DNA of 64,000 bases from Pontibacter vulgaris (GTDB taxonomy: Bacteria > Bacteroidota > Bacteroidia > Cytophagales > Hymenobacteraceae), in NCBI RefSeq assembly GCF_022758145.1, contig NZ_JAJVDH010000008.1, positions 1 to 64,000 on the forward strand. The letters are read 5' to 3'. A model generated the notes under the pieces. It was not told where the DNA came from. It did no database searches and saw only the letters and a program-made list of their open reading frames with translations. Made by a program: the position numbers and the translations under genes. Below, in pieces: positions 62,774 through 64,000 of this stretch; position 1 is the stretch's first letter, and every line of letters starts with the position of its first letter.

Positions 62774-64000
62774 TTAATAAACGTATTCGTTTGCCTCGAT
62801 CAGGGCAGCTGCTATTCTGCGGCGAGCCTCTTTTGTGTTGTAAAGGTCTTTCTTTGTAAAGCGTTTCAGGCCCATAAACAGCAGGCGCTGCTCATCTCCT
62901 TCAGCCATCGAGGCAATGGCATCTTTACCAGCCAGGTAAGCAGTATCCACGGCATCGTTTACCACTACACGCACAATATCTATCTGGTTAGCAACAGCAG
63001 CTTCGCCTTCCAGGCCAACACGTTTTTCAACGCGTAGCAGTGTAGATTCTGCCACGTAAGTTTTGATTACCATATCCGCAATGTTCATCAGGATTTCCTG
63101 CTCTTTAGCCAGCGAGTTCATGTACTTTTGCACCGCTGTGCCGGCTACCATAAGTATGGCTTTTTTCAGGTTACGGATGGCTTTATGCTCTGCGGCAAAC
63201 AGGCCTTCTTCTTCAGAACCAAAATCAGGTATAGCCATCAGTTCGCCTTGTACTGCTTGTGCCGGCCCCATCAAGTCGAGCTCACCGCTCATGGCTTTCT
63301 TCAGGATCATATCCACGGTAAGCATGCGGTTTATCTCGTTGGTGCCTTCAAATATGCGGTTAATACGGGAGTCGCGGTAAGCACGGTCCATTGGGTAGTC
63401 GGCAGAGAAGCCGTAACCACCGTAGATCTGTACGCCTTCATCTACCACATAATCCAGTACTTCAGAGCCTTCTACTTTAAGTATAGCACACTCCACGGCA
63501 AATTCTTTTGCAGCACCCAGCAATGCTTCGTTCTCGTTTTTACCGGCAGCCATCAGCTCCTGTTCTTTGTGGTAAATATCCATACCTGCACGGTACAAAG
63601 CAGATTCTACGGCATAAATGCGAATGGCCTGCTCCGCCAGCTTATGCTTGATGGCGCCGAATTTTGCAATTGGCAGCTTAAACTGCATACGCTCGTTGGC
63701 ATACTTAACCGACAGGTCAGCTACTTTTTTGGCGGCACCCAATGTAGCGGCAGCCAGTTTAATACGGCCAATATTCAGGATGTTGAATGCAATTAAGTGC
63801 CCTTTGCCAATCTCGCCCAGCACGTTTTCTTTTGGTACCTGGCAATCTGTTAAGAACACCTGCCGAGTAGATGATCCTTTGATACCCATCTTGTGCTCTT
63901 CGTTACCGAGGCTAAGACCAGGATAATCTTTCTCAACTATAAAGCCGGTAAATTTATCGCCATCTACCTGCGCAAACACGATGAACACATCGGCAAAACC
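62774..64000 (-). CDS. acyl-CoA dehydrogenase, 5' part outside the window
   Basis: The minus-strand frame is open to the right edge, giving 408 visible residues beginning GFADVFIVFAQVDGDKFTGFIVEKD; the N-terminus lies beyond. Family features: the middle domain GLSLGNEEHKMGIKGSSTRQVFLTDCQVPKENVLGE, then the C-terminal helical domain with RMQFKLPIAKFGAIKHKLAEQAIRIYAVES, and YGFSADYPMDRAYRDSRINRIFEGTNEINRML, the flavin and substrate signature. The extra C-terminal 150 residues make it resemble the large (about 600-residue) Bacteroidota acyl-CoA dehydrogenases. FAD-dependent alpha-beta desaturation of acyl-CoA in beta-oxidation. Confidence 0.92.
   Translation of the reverse strand, partial: GFADVFIVFAQVDGDKFTGFIVEKDYPGLSLGNEEHKMGIKGSSTRQVFLTDCQVPKENVLGEIGKGHLIAFNILNIGRIKLAAATLGAAKKVADLSVKYANERMQFKLPIAKFGAIKHKLAEQAIRIYAVESALYRAGMDIYHKEQELMAAGKNENEALLGAAKEFAVECAILKVEGSEVLDYVVDEGVQIYGGYGFSADYPMDRAYRDSRINRIFEGTNEINRMLTVDMILKKAMSGELDLMGPAQAVQGELMAIPDFGSEEEGLFAAEHKAIRNLKKAILMVAGTAVQKYMNSLAKEQEILMNIADMVIKTYVAESTLLRVEKRVGLEGEAAVANQIDIVRVVVNDAVDTAYLAGKDAIASMAEGDEQRLLFMGLKRFTKKDLYNTKEARRRIAAALIEANEYVY

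Noticed and set aside
1-64000. TATACTT as a sigma-70-like -10 promoter element
   Set aside because: It lies inside coding regions on both strands and in all frames far more often than any plausible number of promoters, and Bacteroidota promoters use TAnnTTTG.
1-64000. CRISPR array, prophage or insertion sequence
   Set aside because: No spaced direct repeats, integrase, transposase or phage structural gene was seen on either strand.

Overview
The window reads as one continuous stretch of chromosome from a Bacteroidota bacterium of the Cytophagales type. A Hymenobacteraceae/Pontibacter-like genome is my best guess, from gene style and the moderate GC content, not from any search. Supporting evidence is the gliding lipoproteins GldB and GldD and the membrane protein GldE, a type IX secretion sorting domain, a DUF2480 protein, the 44-residue ribosomal protein THX, and promoters of the TAnnTTTG type at at least fourteen sites. 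I see no phage, plasmid, insertion sequence, CRISPR array or biosynthetic cluster. Most of the window is housekeeping DNA with lineage-specific hypothetical genes between.

Layout. 1-4100: a leftward promoter at the edge, then leftward DUF2480, tsaB, an S41 protease, rnpA and rpmH. 4200-10320: an M61 peptidase, a PfkB kinase, tRNA-His, a hairpin-rich repeat, pyrC with small zinc-ribbon-like proteins, and a nucleotidyltransferase/small-protein pair. 10400-20720: a DEAD helicase, a membrane protein, upp, a Wzi-like barrel, an MsbA-type exporter, gmhA, a lipoprotein and comM. 20960-23973: four tandem outer-membrane barrels. 24035-36620, all leftward: an M20 dipeptidase, plsY, a 1602-residue secreted protein of unknown function, prmA, a DUF6150-like protein, tpiA and uvrA. 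37086-46020: a T9SS cargo protein, THX, an MFS exporter, truncated haemoglobin, an ECF sigma factor with a coupled small protein, nth, an AT-rich lipoprotein beside a perfect 27-bp inverted repeat, and a YdjM-like membrane protein. 46200-57600: a pentapeptide-repeat protein, a GT4 glycosyltransferase, gldB, a barrel, rng, a 29-residue AURKAIP1/COX24-like protein, a TPR protein, HU, then mutY-ssb-gldE-gldD. 57752-64000: recG, a secreted protein, a GT2 glycosyltransferase and an acyl-CoA dehydrogenase cut by the right edge.

The most unusual signal is not a gene. The heptamer TATACTT (AAGTATA on the other strand) recurs throughout on both strands, in intergenic DNA and in all three coding frames. 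It appears to dictate codon choice: Ile-Leu is written ATA-CTT and Ser-Ile AGT-ATA. I counted eight copies in one 1458-bp gene where about 0.2 would be expected by chance. A sister word, AACTATAG/CTATAGTT, is also frequent. Some AT-rich genes lack the main word. This looks like a highly iterated genomic word comparable in kind to HIP1 or DNA-uptake sequences; its function is unknown to me.

Functional links: GldB, GldD, GldE and the T9SS cargo point to type IX secretion and gliding. GmhA, the Wzi-like barrel, the MsbA-type exporter and two glycosyltransferases point to envelope glycan work. RecG, UvrA, MutY, Nth, Ssb, HU and ComM give a large share of DNA maintenance genes.
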